7,426 nucleotides of DNA from Methanomicrobiales archaeon (GCA_012510295.1 JAAZID010000150.1:1-7426); one strand, 5' to 3'. Shown: positions 1 through 5,647, counted from the first letter of the stretch. Numbers and translations are program-made. Notes: generated by a model from the sequence alone, not told the origin.

Positions 1-650
1 CCGATCAGGAACCGCCCATACCCGGTGGTGCCGATAGCCTGTATATCATCACGGGTCAGGCCCGCCATATCAAGTGCATCCGCGACCGCGCTCTCGGCGC
101 TCTTGATCACCTCGGTCGTCGGGTGCCATCCGGTGCCGATGATCTCGTTATCTCTCATCACGACGGCCTTTGTCGTGCTCGAACCAGAGTCGACACCCAT
201 CGTGATCCCGGACTGTTCCTCGCGGGCGAGGAGCGCCCTCCGCCGGGCGATGGTGGTCAGGGCCTCCATCCGCGTGAGGAGGGTACCTGCAGTCGTCCGC
301 TCGGTGAATGAGTAGCTCACCACCGGGAGTTTTGAGTGTTCCGGGATGTAACGCCGGAGCTCGTTCCTGACGATAGCCGCCTCGGCACACCGGAAACAGG
401 TGCCTATGAAGACCCCGTCGGCATCCACCTTCCCATCCACGAGCGCCATACCCCGGGCGATCATCAGTTTCAGGTCGGCGCTCCGAACATCAAGCCCGAA
501 TCCCTCGACCGCCCGCTCGACGTCGGCGAGCATGATATCGGGGAAGAAGACCTCCGCGCCGACCGACTCGGCGGCATCGTAGATCTCTTTCTGGACACCG
601 CTGTACTCGGGCCCACAGGAGAGCTGGGCGATCCGCACCTTCCGGCTCAC
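1..650 (-). CDS. mmp15: Methanogenesis marker protein 15 (Mmp15), BadF/BcrA-type ATPase, 5' part only
   Basis: I recognise this as Mmp15, an ASKHA-fold ATPase related to the activators of benzoyl-CoA reductase and 2-hydroxyacyl-CoA dehydratase. Those activators hydrolyse ATP to push electrons to a low-potential acceptor, so a similar role in MCR activation is inferred. The 216 residues present (family length about 400, from memory) have two parts. The N-terminal domain (1-145) carries the opening SCGPEYSGVQKEI (Cys12 in it) and the pair Cys85-x-x-Cys88 in GTCFRCAE. The ATPase domain starts with the phosphate-binding loop MGVDSGSSTTKAVV (151-164) and continues to the conserved IGTTGYGR (207-213). 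The cluster-ligating cysteines expected later in an activator would lie outside the window. The start is GTG at 648-650, chosen because a perfect GGAGGTGA lies just upstream at 654-661. It overlaps the mmp5 stop by four bases (GTGA), which suggests translational coupling. The frame is open to the left edge, so the gene is cut by the window and not a pseudogene. Confidence 0.94.
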   Translation of the reverse strand, partial: MSRKVRIAQLSCGPEYSGVQKEIYDAAESVGAEVFFPDIMLADVERAVEGFGLDVRSADLKLMIARGMALVDGKVDADGVFIGTCFRCAEAAIVRNELRRYIPEHSKLPVVSYSFTERTTAGTLLTRMEALTTIARRRALLAREEQSGITMGVDSGSSTTKAVVMRDNEIIGTGWHPTTEVIKSAESAVADALDMAGLTRDDIQAIGTTGYGRFLI

Positions 651-1099
651 GCTTCACCTCCGTTTGAGAGGTTGTCGAGGAATTTTTTGATGGCAGCGAC
701 GAACTGCACACCTTCCTCATCGTTCGTAGGGTACTTCAGCTCCAGGATCGGTATACCACTCTGGCGCAGGGAGAAGAGGATCAGCTCGTCGGTGCGGGCG
801 CACCCCATGCACCCGAACGCGAGGTCAGCCTCGGTCACGATGACCGCGGCCTCCGCCTCCTCGATGAGGGGACCGTATATCGCCATACGCCCCCGCACGC
901 CTGACGGCACCTCGACAGCCGCATACTTCAGGCCGCGCTTCGGCTCCTCAGGCGTGATCTGCAGGGGAGGGGAGTCGATCCCGGCGGTCTGTATCCTCTC
1001 CCTGATACCGAGGGCTGCACCGAGCGGCTTATGGCCGAACCGGGCCACAAGATCAGAGAGAATAAGGCTCGTTGCAGGATAGATAAACACCTTTGCCAT
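647..1099 (-). CDS. mmp5: Methanogenesis marker protein 5 (Mmp5)
   Basis: This 150-residue soluble protein matches the methanogen-specific Mmp5 family by its opening (MAKVFIYPATSLILSDLV, then RFGHKPLGA) and by the motif FGCMGCARTDEL, which holds the pair Cys97-x-x-Cys100. Its biochemical role is not established; position in the atwA-mmp operon points to assembly or activation of MCR. The C-terminal half (CxxC, helix, strand, acidic turn, EEGVQFVAAIKKFL) has the same order of elements as the CxxC region of Mmp15 encoded next door, which suggests a shared small fold. No signal peptide or membrane segment is visible. ATG at 1099 follows the mmp6 stop by five bases; a GAGGAG lies 11 bases upstream, inside mmp6. 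The gene overlaps mmp15 by four bases. Family assignment is firm; any metal binding by the CxxC is inference. Confidence 0.93.
   Translation of the reverse strand: MAKVFIYPATSLILSDLVARFGHKPLGAALGIRERIQTAGIDSPPLQITPEEPKRGLKYAAVEVPSGVRGRMAIYGPLIEEAEAAVIVTEADLAFGCMGCARTDELILFSLRQSGIPILELKYPTNDEEGVQFVAAIKKFLDNLSNGGEA
654..661 (-). promoter_or_regulatory. Ribosome binding site of mmp15
   Basis: On the minus strand this reads GGAGGTGA, a full match to the archaeal anti-Shine-Dalgarno sequence. It lies three bases before the GTG at 650-648 and inside the 3' end of mmp5. It fixes the non-ATG start of mmp15. Confidence 0.8.
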
Positions 1100-1104
1100 T
1101 GAAT

Positions 1105-1557
1105 TCAGGACTCCTCGTCTATAAGTTCTTGTAATCGTCGGATATCAAGTCCGGGTTTCTTCCCGGGCGATGGCGCCGTCTCCGGCATCTCGCCCCCCTG
1201 TTCGAGGGCTTTGAGGCCGTGGGTGATGTAGTGGAGGAGCCGGAACTCCCGTTCGTGTCCGAGGTAGCCCGGCCGCGCTCCGCCGAGGTTCGCCCGGCAC
1301 CGCCGGGGATCCCCGGGCGGGAACCCACGGTCCTTGATAAATATGTGATTCGGATCGAACGAGCGGATCTCGGCGATGAGACTATCGACAGCCTCGGGCT
1401 CCCCGGTCACCTGGAGCCCGAAGCAGGTCTCTTTGATCAGGACGCCGAAAGAGACCTCATACGCCCGGAGCGCAAGCTCGCCCGGGGTCATGTGCGGAGA
1501 CTCGACGAAGACGTATTTGGTCACCGTCCCGACGTAACCCGGTACATACTCCGTCAA
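1105..1557 (-). CDS. mmp6: Methanogenesis marker protein 6 (Mmp6)
   Basis: This 150-residue soluble protein belongs to the methanogen-specific Mmp6 family. Recognisable conserved blocks are the N-terminal strand and SPHMTPGELALRAY (20-33), IKETCFGLQVTGE (41-53, Cys45), and a basic-aromatic block IFIKDRGFPPGDPRRCRA (72-89, Cys87) followed by RPGYLGHEREFRLL. The last 25 residues are a low-complexity, Pro/Lys-rich linker plus a short charged helix. Molecular function is unknown; context links it to MCR activation. The start is TTG at 1555-1557, directly abutting the mmp3 stop TAA (1558-1560). No ATG or GTG occurs near the expected N terminus, whereas a perfect GGAGGTGA sits five bases upstream, so the TTG is well supported. 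Zero spacing to mmp3 and five bases to mmp5 imply co-translation. Confidence 0.93.
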   Translation of the reverse strand: MTEYVPGYVGTVTKYVFVESPHMTPGELALRAYEVSFGVLIKETCFGLQVTGEPEAVDSLIAEIRSFDPNHIFIKDRGFPPGDPRRCRANLGGARPGYLGHEREFRLLHYITHGLKALEQGGEMPETAPSPGKKPGLDIRRLQELIDEES

Positions 1558-3081
1558 TTACCTCACCTCCCTCACGTACACCGTCATTCCTTCGCGCATC
1601 CCTTCGAGTTTCTCCGCATCGAGCACCCGCCCGATGATGTTCGTCCCCGTGAGCGGCTCGGACGTCGGGCCGAACTCGGCGTTCGGCGTTGCCCGGACAC
1701 CGACCATGCCTGCACCACGCCGGGAGTCGTTCGTCATCGCGAGGGTGAATGCCGGCACCTCGCCGGTGGGAACGTTCTCAGGGATGATCCCGATACCCTT
1801 CCCGATCTTCGGTTTGAAGAGAGAGACATCCTCAAACTGGAAGATGAGCGGCATCTTCCCGACATCATGGTGCTTGAGCCCGGTCGCCTCACGAAAGATC
1901 GTGACCGATCTCGGTGCTGCCGCCTCATCGAGGGTGATACTGATGACAGCCTCCGGCGGTTCTGTTGCAACTTCGACCGTACCGGCGGCGATCACCTCGA
2001 GCGTCGTCGCAGGGGTCTGGCCGATCACCACCCGATCATCCCCGGCCCCATCACTGGTGAGAGTGATACCCCGCCGGGCGGCGACAGCCTTCGCCTCTGC
2101 AAGGGTAAAGCCGATCAGGTCTAGTTTTGCGGGTTCAGCCCTGATCGAGAAGAGGTCGCCATCTGCGGCAAACCGCACGAGTTCGATACCCTGGAGCACC
2201 CGCCCGACAACGGTATGCGCCGCGCTTGCCGATACACCCTGTGTGTAGATGTAAACCGCACCGGAAGATTTGCCGGCGGTCCTGACCGTGATGGCTCCCT
2301 CAAGCCTTGGACCTGAGAGCTCCAGCGGAACCTTCGCCGGGACCAGGTGCGTATCGACGACGTGGGTGCTTGTCGACCGGCTTACCTTGAACCGGCCTTC
2401 TTTCACGGAGAGGAGGAAATGCTCGACGCTCCGGGCGGATCCGGTATCTATACCCTCGCTCCCCCAGCCCTGCACCGCGGCCTCCACATAAGAGACGACC
2501 TGCATACCATCCTCGATCGGGAAATCTCCATCCCTGGTGACGACGACGTGTGAGCGGTCGGCACGCCTGAATATCCGCTCGACAGCGGTGATCCGGTCAT
2601 CGGTCCCGATGCGGTCGAGGAGCCCCCTGCCGGTGACTACCCGACCGATGACGCCACCATCTGCTGCGGCCCCGTGATCGGCGGTATGCCTCATACGCGA
2701 GAATATCAGGTACGATCGTCCGGGGTCGTAACCGCCGCACCCGAGTATGACGTCGCCGCGCTCGTAGCGGCCAGGGCTCCGTGCCGGCCGGATATTTGAC
2801 TCAAACGGTCCAAAAGCAGCGGCGTAGCGGTCCTGCCAGTGCAACCGGAGGTTTTCAGCAAGTCCGGGTTCAAAGATCCGGGAGATCAGCGTGGGATCCG
2901 CCACCTCGATGACCATATCTCCGGCCGTCGTGACCAACCGGACCTCCTGTGACTCGGCCTCCTCCTCGTGCACCGGCCTGATGACAGCGACGCTGAACCG
3001 GGGATCCCGGTCGGGGAGGAGGTCGGAGAGTCGGATCCCCTCCGGTATCTGAACACGTTTTTTGTCCAGGAGAACCTCCAT
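1558..3081 (-). CDS. mmp3: Methanogenesis marker protein 3 (Mmp3, UPF0288 family)
   Basis: This 507-residue protein is a member of the methanogen-specific Mmp3/UPF0288 family, reported (from memory) to associate with the MCR activation complex; no enzymatic activity is established. Modules that can be seen: a ThiS/MoaD-like beta-grasp stretch at residues 1-37 (VLLDKKRVQIPEGIRLSDLL); a first cyclophilin-like segment around 110-171 ending in GGVIGRVVTGRGLLDRI; a second around 257-315 with HTVVGRVLQGIELV; a PASTA-like segment at 321-373; and a third, fuller cyclophilin-like domain at about 395-507 with KGIGIIPENVPTGEVP, RGAGMVGVR and TNIIGRVLD. No membrane segment or signal peptide is seen. A GTG at 3090 gives three extra residues, but GAGGTG at 3093-3088 sits six bases before the ATG at 3081, so I use that ATG. 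The gene starts 10 bases after atwA and touches mmp6. Module assignments are by eye; family assignment is firm. Confidence 0.93.
   Translation of the reverse strand: MEVLLDKKRVQIPEGIRLSDLLPDRDPRFSVAVIRPVHEEEAESQEVRLVTTAGDMVIEVADPTLISRIFEPGLAENLRLHWQDRYAAAFGPFESNIRPARSPGRYERGDVILGCGGYDPGRSYLIFSRMRHTADHGAAADGGVIGRVVTGRGLLDRIGTDDRITAVERIFRRADRSHVVVTRDGDFPIEDGMQVVSYVEAAVQGWGSEGIDTGSARSVEHFLLSVKEGRFKVSRSTSTHVVDTHLVPAKVPLELSGPRLEGAITVRTAGKSSGAVYIYTQGVSASAAHTVVGRVLQGIELVRFAADGDLFSIRAEPAKLDLIGFTLAEAKAVAARRGITLTSDGAGDDRVVIGQTPATTLEVIAAGTVEVATEPPEAVISITLDEAAAPRSVTIFREATGLKHHDVGKMPLIFQFEDVSLFKPKIGKGIGIIPENVPTGEVPAFTLAMTNDSRRGAGMVGVRATPNAEFGPTSEPLTGTNIIGRVLDAEKLEGMREGMTVYVREVR
1563..1570 (-). promoter_or_regulatory. 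Ribosome binding site deciding the TTG start of mmp6
   Basis: The minus strand reads GGAGGTGA, then GGTAA, then TTG. The perfect eight-base match and five-base spacing show that the TTG next to the mmp3 stop is the initiator. Confidence 0.82.
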
Positions 3082-3087
3082 TATCCA

Positions 3088-3093
3088 CACCTC
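3088..3093 (-). promoter_or_regulatory. Ribosome binding site deciding the ATG start of mmp3
   Basis: The minus strand reads GAGGTG, six bases before ATG at 3081. The element contains the GTG at 3090-3088 that a longest-ORF caller would take as the start. No other ribosome binding site lies upstream of that GTG, so the shorter form is preferred. Confidence 0.72.
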
Positions 3094-4702
3094 AGGGGGC
3101 GCCTGCCCCCATCACCTTCCGCTCCTCCTCGGTGAGGTGGGCGAGCACTTCCTCGGTCGGCCCCATCTTGATGATCTTTCCGCCACGCATGAGGGCCACC
3201 CGGTCACAGATGTCCCTGACAAACTCCATGTCGTGCGAGACGACGATGAACGTCTCGTCCATCTCCTCACGGGCATGGAGGATCGAGTGTTTCACATCGA
3301 CCTTCGTGATGGGATCCATCGTGCCGGTCGGTTCATCGAGGACCACAAGCAGGGGTTCACGGATGAGAACCTGTGCGAGTGCCACCCGGTGTTTCTCGCC
3401 CTCAGAGAGCTGGTCGGGGCTGCGATCAAGGATCTCGCGGCTCTTCTCGGGTGTAAACCCGGCCATACCGAGTGTGATGATAGCCTTTCTCATAGCGAGT
3501 TCCTTCGGGAACTCGAGCCCGATCGCATCGGTGAGGTTATCGAGAACCGTCCTGTGCGGATAGAGGCCGAACTCCTGGTGGAGGAGACCGATGTAGCTCT
3601 TCGCCCGCCCCCGGTGCTCGATGCCGGGCTTGGTCATATCGACCCAGTCATCCCCAACACGGACATTCATCTCGCCGCTCGTGGGTTCAAGAATCCCCGA
3701 TATGATCCGGGAGAGCGTGGTCTTGCCGGCTCCACTCTTCCCTATGATCCCGAAGATCTCCTGTTCGCTGACATCGAAGGAGACACCATTGACGGCCCTG
3801 ACCACGCCTCGATCGACCGAGAGGTAGCGCTTTACCACGTCCCTTGCGATCACGATCTTCTCACCGACATCCGCCGTCTCGTACTGCGCGGTGTCGCTGT
3901 AGTCCTGCATGAACCGATCGATAACTTCATTTGGCACCCCGATAGCCAGGATCTTCCCATCCTCGAGAAGGATGGCGCGGTCGGTGACGTCCTCGATGAC
4001 ACTTGAGAAGTGTGACGTCACTATCATCGCCATATCGTTTTCCTGTGCGCTCTCGACGAGCATCCGGTGGACGAGCGTCGCGGTCTCCGGGTCGAGCGTG
4101 CCGGTCGGTTCATCCGCAAACAGCATGAATGGGTCTTTAGCGAGCTGTCGGGCGAGCACTACACGCTGTTTCTCACCACCGGAGAGATCCCGTGCGATAT
4201 GCATCATCCGGTGGGAGAGCCTGACCTGATCGATGAGGTCGGCGGCCCTGCTGACTGCCTTCTCGCCTGGGTACCCGATATCGTCGAGTGCCCGCAAGAT
4301 GTTCTCGATCACCCGATCGTCGCCATAGAGGGCGAACGTCCGCTGGAACATGATAGCAGTCCGCCTCATGATCCGCCGTTTCATCGGTGCGCTCTCTTCC
4401 GCCCAGAAATTGACATCCTGTGGATTGAGTTCGGCGCCGCATACGGGGCATGGTTTCCCTGCTTCGCTCGGGACACCGACATAGTCGCACGCACCACAGG
4501 CGGCGATATGATAGACGATCGAACCTTGCGATGGGGGCTGGTCCACGCCCCGCATAAGGTGCATAAGAACGGTCTTGCCGGCTCCGCTTCTCCCGATAAT
4601 GCCGACTGTTTCGCCCTCTGCCACCTCGAAGTTTATATCTTTGAGTACAATGTTCCCATTGAACTCCATGCAGAGGTCCTTAACCGTAATGAGTGGGGTC
4701 AT
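3092..4702 (-). CDS. atwA: Methyl-coenzyme M reductase activation component A2 (AtwA), twin-cassette ABC ATPase
   Basis: AtwA is the soluble ATP-binding component A2 needed for ATP-dependent reductive activation of Ni-F430 in methyl-coenzyme M reductase. The 536 residues hold two ABC cassettes in one chain and no membrane segments. Cassette 1: Walker A GRSGAGKT (37-44), Q-loop Gln120, signature LSGGEKQR (173-180), Walker B MLFADEPT (193-200), switch His231. Cassette 2: Walker A GKSGAGKTT (321-329), signature LSEGEKHR (432-439, with Glu where Gly is usual), Walker B LVVLDEPT (452-459), switch His490. Between Walker A and the Q-loop of cassette 1 is an insert with Cys69-x2-Cys72-x12-Cys85-x2-Cys88, a zinc-ribbon-like arrangement. 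ATG at 4702 has GAGGAG six bases upstream. The gene lies 18 bases after the HAD gene and 10 before mmp3, and the marker neighbours support AtwA over a transporter ATPase. Confidence 0.96.
   Translation of the reverse strand: MTPLITVKDLCMEFNGNIVLKDINFEVAEGETVGIIGRSGAGKTVLMHLMRGVDQPPSQGSIVYHIAACGACDYVGVPSEAGKPCPVCGAELNPQDVNFWAEESAPMKRRIMRRTAIMFQRTFALYGDDRVIENILRALDDIGYPGEKAVSRAADLIDQVRLSHRMMHIARDLSGGEKQRVVLARQLAKDPFMLFADEPTGTLDPETATLVHRMLVESAQENDMAMIVTSHFSSVIEDVTDRAILLEDGKILAIGVPNEVIDRFMQDYSDTAQYETADVGEKIVIARDVVKRYLSVDRGVVRAVNGVSFDVSEQEIFGIIGKSGAGKTTLSRIISGILEPTSGEMNVRVGDDWVDMTKPGIEHRGRAKSYIGLLHQEFGLYPHRTVLDNLTDAIGLEFPKELAMRKAIITLGMAGFTPEKSREILDRSPDQLSEGEKHRVALAQVLIREPLLVVLDEPTGTMDPITKVDVKHSILHAREEMDETFIVVSHDMEFVRDICDRVALMRGGKIIKMGPTEEVLAHLTEEERKVMGAGAP
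3095..3110 (-). other. GC stem-loop at the atwA/mmp3 junction
   Basis: A perfect six-base-pair stem of G/C pairs (3095-3100 with 3105-3110) with a four-base loop occupies the last codons of atwA and ends one base before its stop codon. It sits directly upstream of the mmp3 ribosome binding site. No T-tract follows on the coding strand, so a terminator is unlikely; a role in mRNA processing, stability or setting the translation ratio is possible but unproven. Confidence 0.45.
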
Positions 4703-4708
4703 CTTGAG

Positions 4709-4714
4709 CTCCTC
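4709..4714 (-). promoter_or_regulatory. Ribosome binding site of atwA
   Basis: GAGGAG on the minus strand lies six bases before the atwA ATG, within the 18-base gap after the HAD gene. Confidence 0.7.
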
Positions 4715-4720
4715 GTTAAA

Positions 4721-5593
4721 CTAATCTTCTCGTTGTATCATATTAGAGTTTATATTGTTGCACTTTTCCCGGGTCGCCGTGATATCCTTGAGGAGTTTTG
4801 CCACGATACCGGGCACCTCGCTGACATCCCGGATCACGAGGTCAGTGTTTGCATAGAGTATACCGGGCTTTGAGTCAGACTGTTGTTCGGTGAGTATCGC
4901 CAGATCTGCTTTCTGGAAAGCCTTTAGATCGTTGATAGCATCCCCTATCATAACAACTTTGTCATACTGTTCCTGGAGCTCCTCCACGATCCGGGCTTTC
5001 ATCGAGGGGGTGGCAACACCGTAAATGCGCTCCCGGGGTATGCCGAGGTAATCGCCCATCCGTTCGAGCTTGGTGACACGGTCTCCCGACGCTATGTATA
5101 CAGGGATACTCATCTGGTGTAGCTCGCTGATGGCCTCCCGTGCACCCCGGAACGGTCTCCCTCCAGTCGTCACCGTGAACTCGATACCCGGGAGATCCAG
5201 ATTCAGGATGACGCCACTGTTCATGGCGACGACCGTCTCTTGCTTACAGCAGCTCCAGACTCTCCTGATGCAGGCCTGCATATCGCTGATGCGGGCCTGC
5301 CGATCGGTATAGAGGATCTCCGCGACATCATCTGTTGGGGTGATCTTCTGGGAACAGGAGATTCCAAACTCGATCGACTCTTCCTGCAGGTAATTGGAGA
5401 GGAGCTGGTCGGGCGGCGCATCGATGACGCTCCGGGAGCGGAGGTGGAGGAGGACAAGGACTCTGCCCTCATCCGCAAACGTGAGGGGTATCGTCTCAAC
5501 TTCGATCAACATTTCGTCCTGGAGGAGATCACGTGCTACGCGGTACGTTCGAAGAAGTGTGCCCGCGCTATCAAATACAACGGCAACCGACAT
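4721..5593 (-). CDS. HAD-superfamily phosphohydrolase resembling a soluble P-type ATPase domain
   Basis: This 290-residue soluble protein has the four HAD motifs: motif I VVFDSAGTLL with nucleophile Asp8, motif II YIASGD (166-171), motif III Lys199, and motif IV GDAIND (217-222). Residue Asp+2, the general acid of ordinary HAD phosphatases, is Ala10; together with RPFRGAREAI (146-155) before motif II, this resembles the phosphorylation domain of P-type ATPases (DKTGT, GDGIND) more than a sugar phosphatase. Phosphonatase also has Ala at this position, but the rest of the P-type pattern fits better. Residues about 40-140 form an insert in the place of a cap or nucleotide-binding domain, with Cys80, Cys108 and a Cys115-Cys116 pair. 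The substrate is unknown. ATG at 5593 has only a weak GTGA upstream. It is the first gene of the run leading into atwA, 18 bases away, so a part in MCR activation or its regulation is a fair inference. The last dozen codons are A+T-rich. Confidence 0.82.
   Translation of the reverse strand: MSVAVVFDSAGTLLRTYRVARDLLQDEMLIEVETIPLTFADEGRVLVLLHLRSRSVIDAPPDQLLSNYLQEESIEFGISCSQKITPTDDVAEILYTDRQARISDMQACIRRVWSCCKQETVVAMNSGVILNLDLPGIEFTVTTGGRPFRGAREAISELHQMSIPVYIASGDRVTKLERMGDYLGIPRERIYGVATPSMKARIVEELQEQYDKVVMIGDAINDLKAFQKADLAILTEQQSDSKPGILYANTDLVIRDVSEVPGIVAKLLKDITATREKCNNINSNMIQRED
4749..4756 (-). promoter_or_regulatory. Candidate TATA box inside the HAD gene for an internal atwA promoter
   Basis: The minus strand reads AATATAAA, close to the archaeal TATA box, within an unusually A+T-rich stretch (about 4716-4762) in an otherwise G+C-rich window. 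Initiation some 25 bases downstream would fall near 4725-4730 and give a leader of about 25 bases before the atwA ATG, long enough to hold its GAGGAG. No clear BRE is visible, and the stretch also codes the last residues of the HAD protein. Confidence 0.35.
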
Positions 5594-5606
5594 TTGTTTT
5601 CACGTC

Positions 5607-5614
5607 AATAAATC
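5607..5614 (+). promoter_or_regulatory. Candidate TATA box for the ribose-1,5-bisphosphate isomerase gene
   Basis: AATAAATC in the 56-base divergent spacer lies about 36 bases before the isomerase ATG at 5650. A start of transcription near 5635-5640 would give a leader of 10-15 bases. The same A+T-rich stretch is the only candidate for the opposite HAD promoter, so the two may share it. The match is weak and based on position and composition. Confidence 0.3.
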
Positions 5615-5630
5615 TATGTAGTCTCTGGTC

Positions 5631-5647
5631 ATCTCTTGAATAGAGAT
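5631..5647 (+). repeat. Inverted repeat just before the isomerase start
   Basis: ATCTCT (5631-5636) and AGAGAT (5642-5647) are perfect inverted arms around TGAAT, ending two bases before the ATG at 5650. The right arm contains the only purine-rich stretch that could serve as a ribosome binding site. It could be an operator for a dimeric repressor at or just downstream of the expected transcription start, or an RNA hairpin that hides the site. Confidence 0.4.

Noticed and set aside
336..1082. 248-codon plus-strand frame opposite mmp15 and mmp5
   Set aside because: It is antisense to two firmly identified genes, is rich in Arg/Pro/Ser with no recognisable motif, and has no ribosome binding site.
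1219..2124. 301-codon plus-strand frame opposite mmp6 and mmp3
   Set aside because: Long open antisense frames are expected in G+C-rich genes; composition is abnormally His/Arg/Asp-rich and no domain is visible.
3092..4702. AtwA as an ordinary ABC transporter ATPase pair
   Set aside because: There is no permease gene nearby; the single-chain twin cassettes with a cysteine insert and the four methanogenesis marker neighbours match component A2.
3062..4873. Two long plus-strand frames (3062-4006 and 4067-4873) opposite atwA
   Set aside because: They are exact shadows of atwA codons in the antisense register; atwA motifs on the minus strand are unambiguous.
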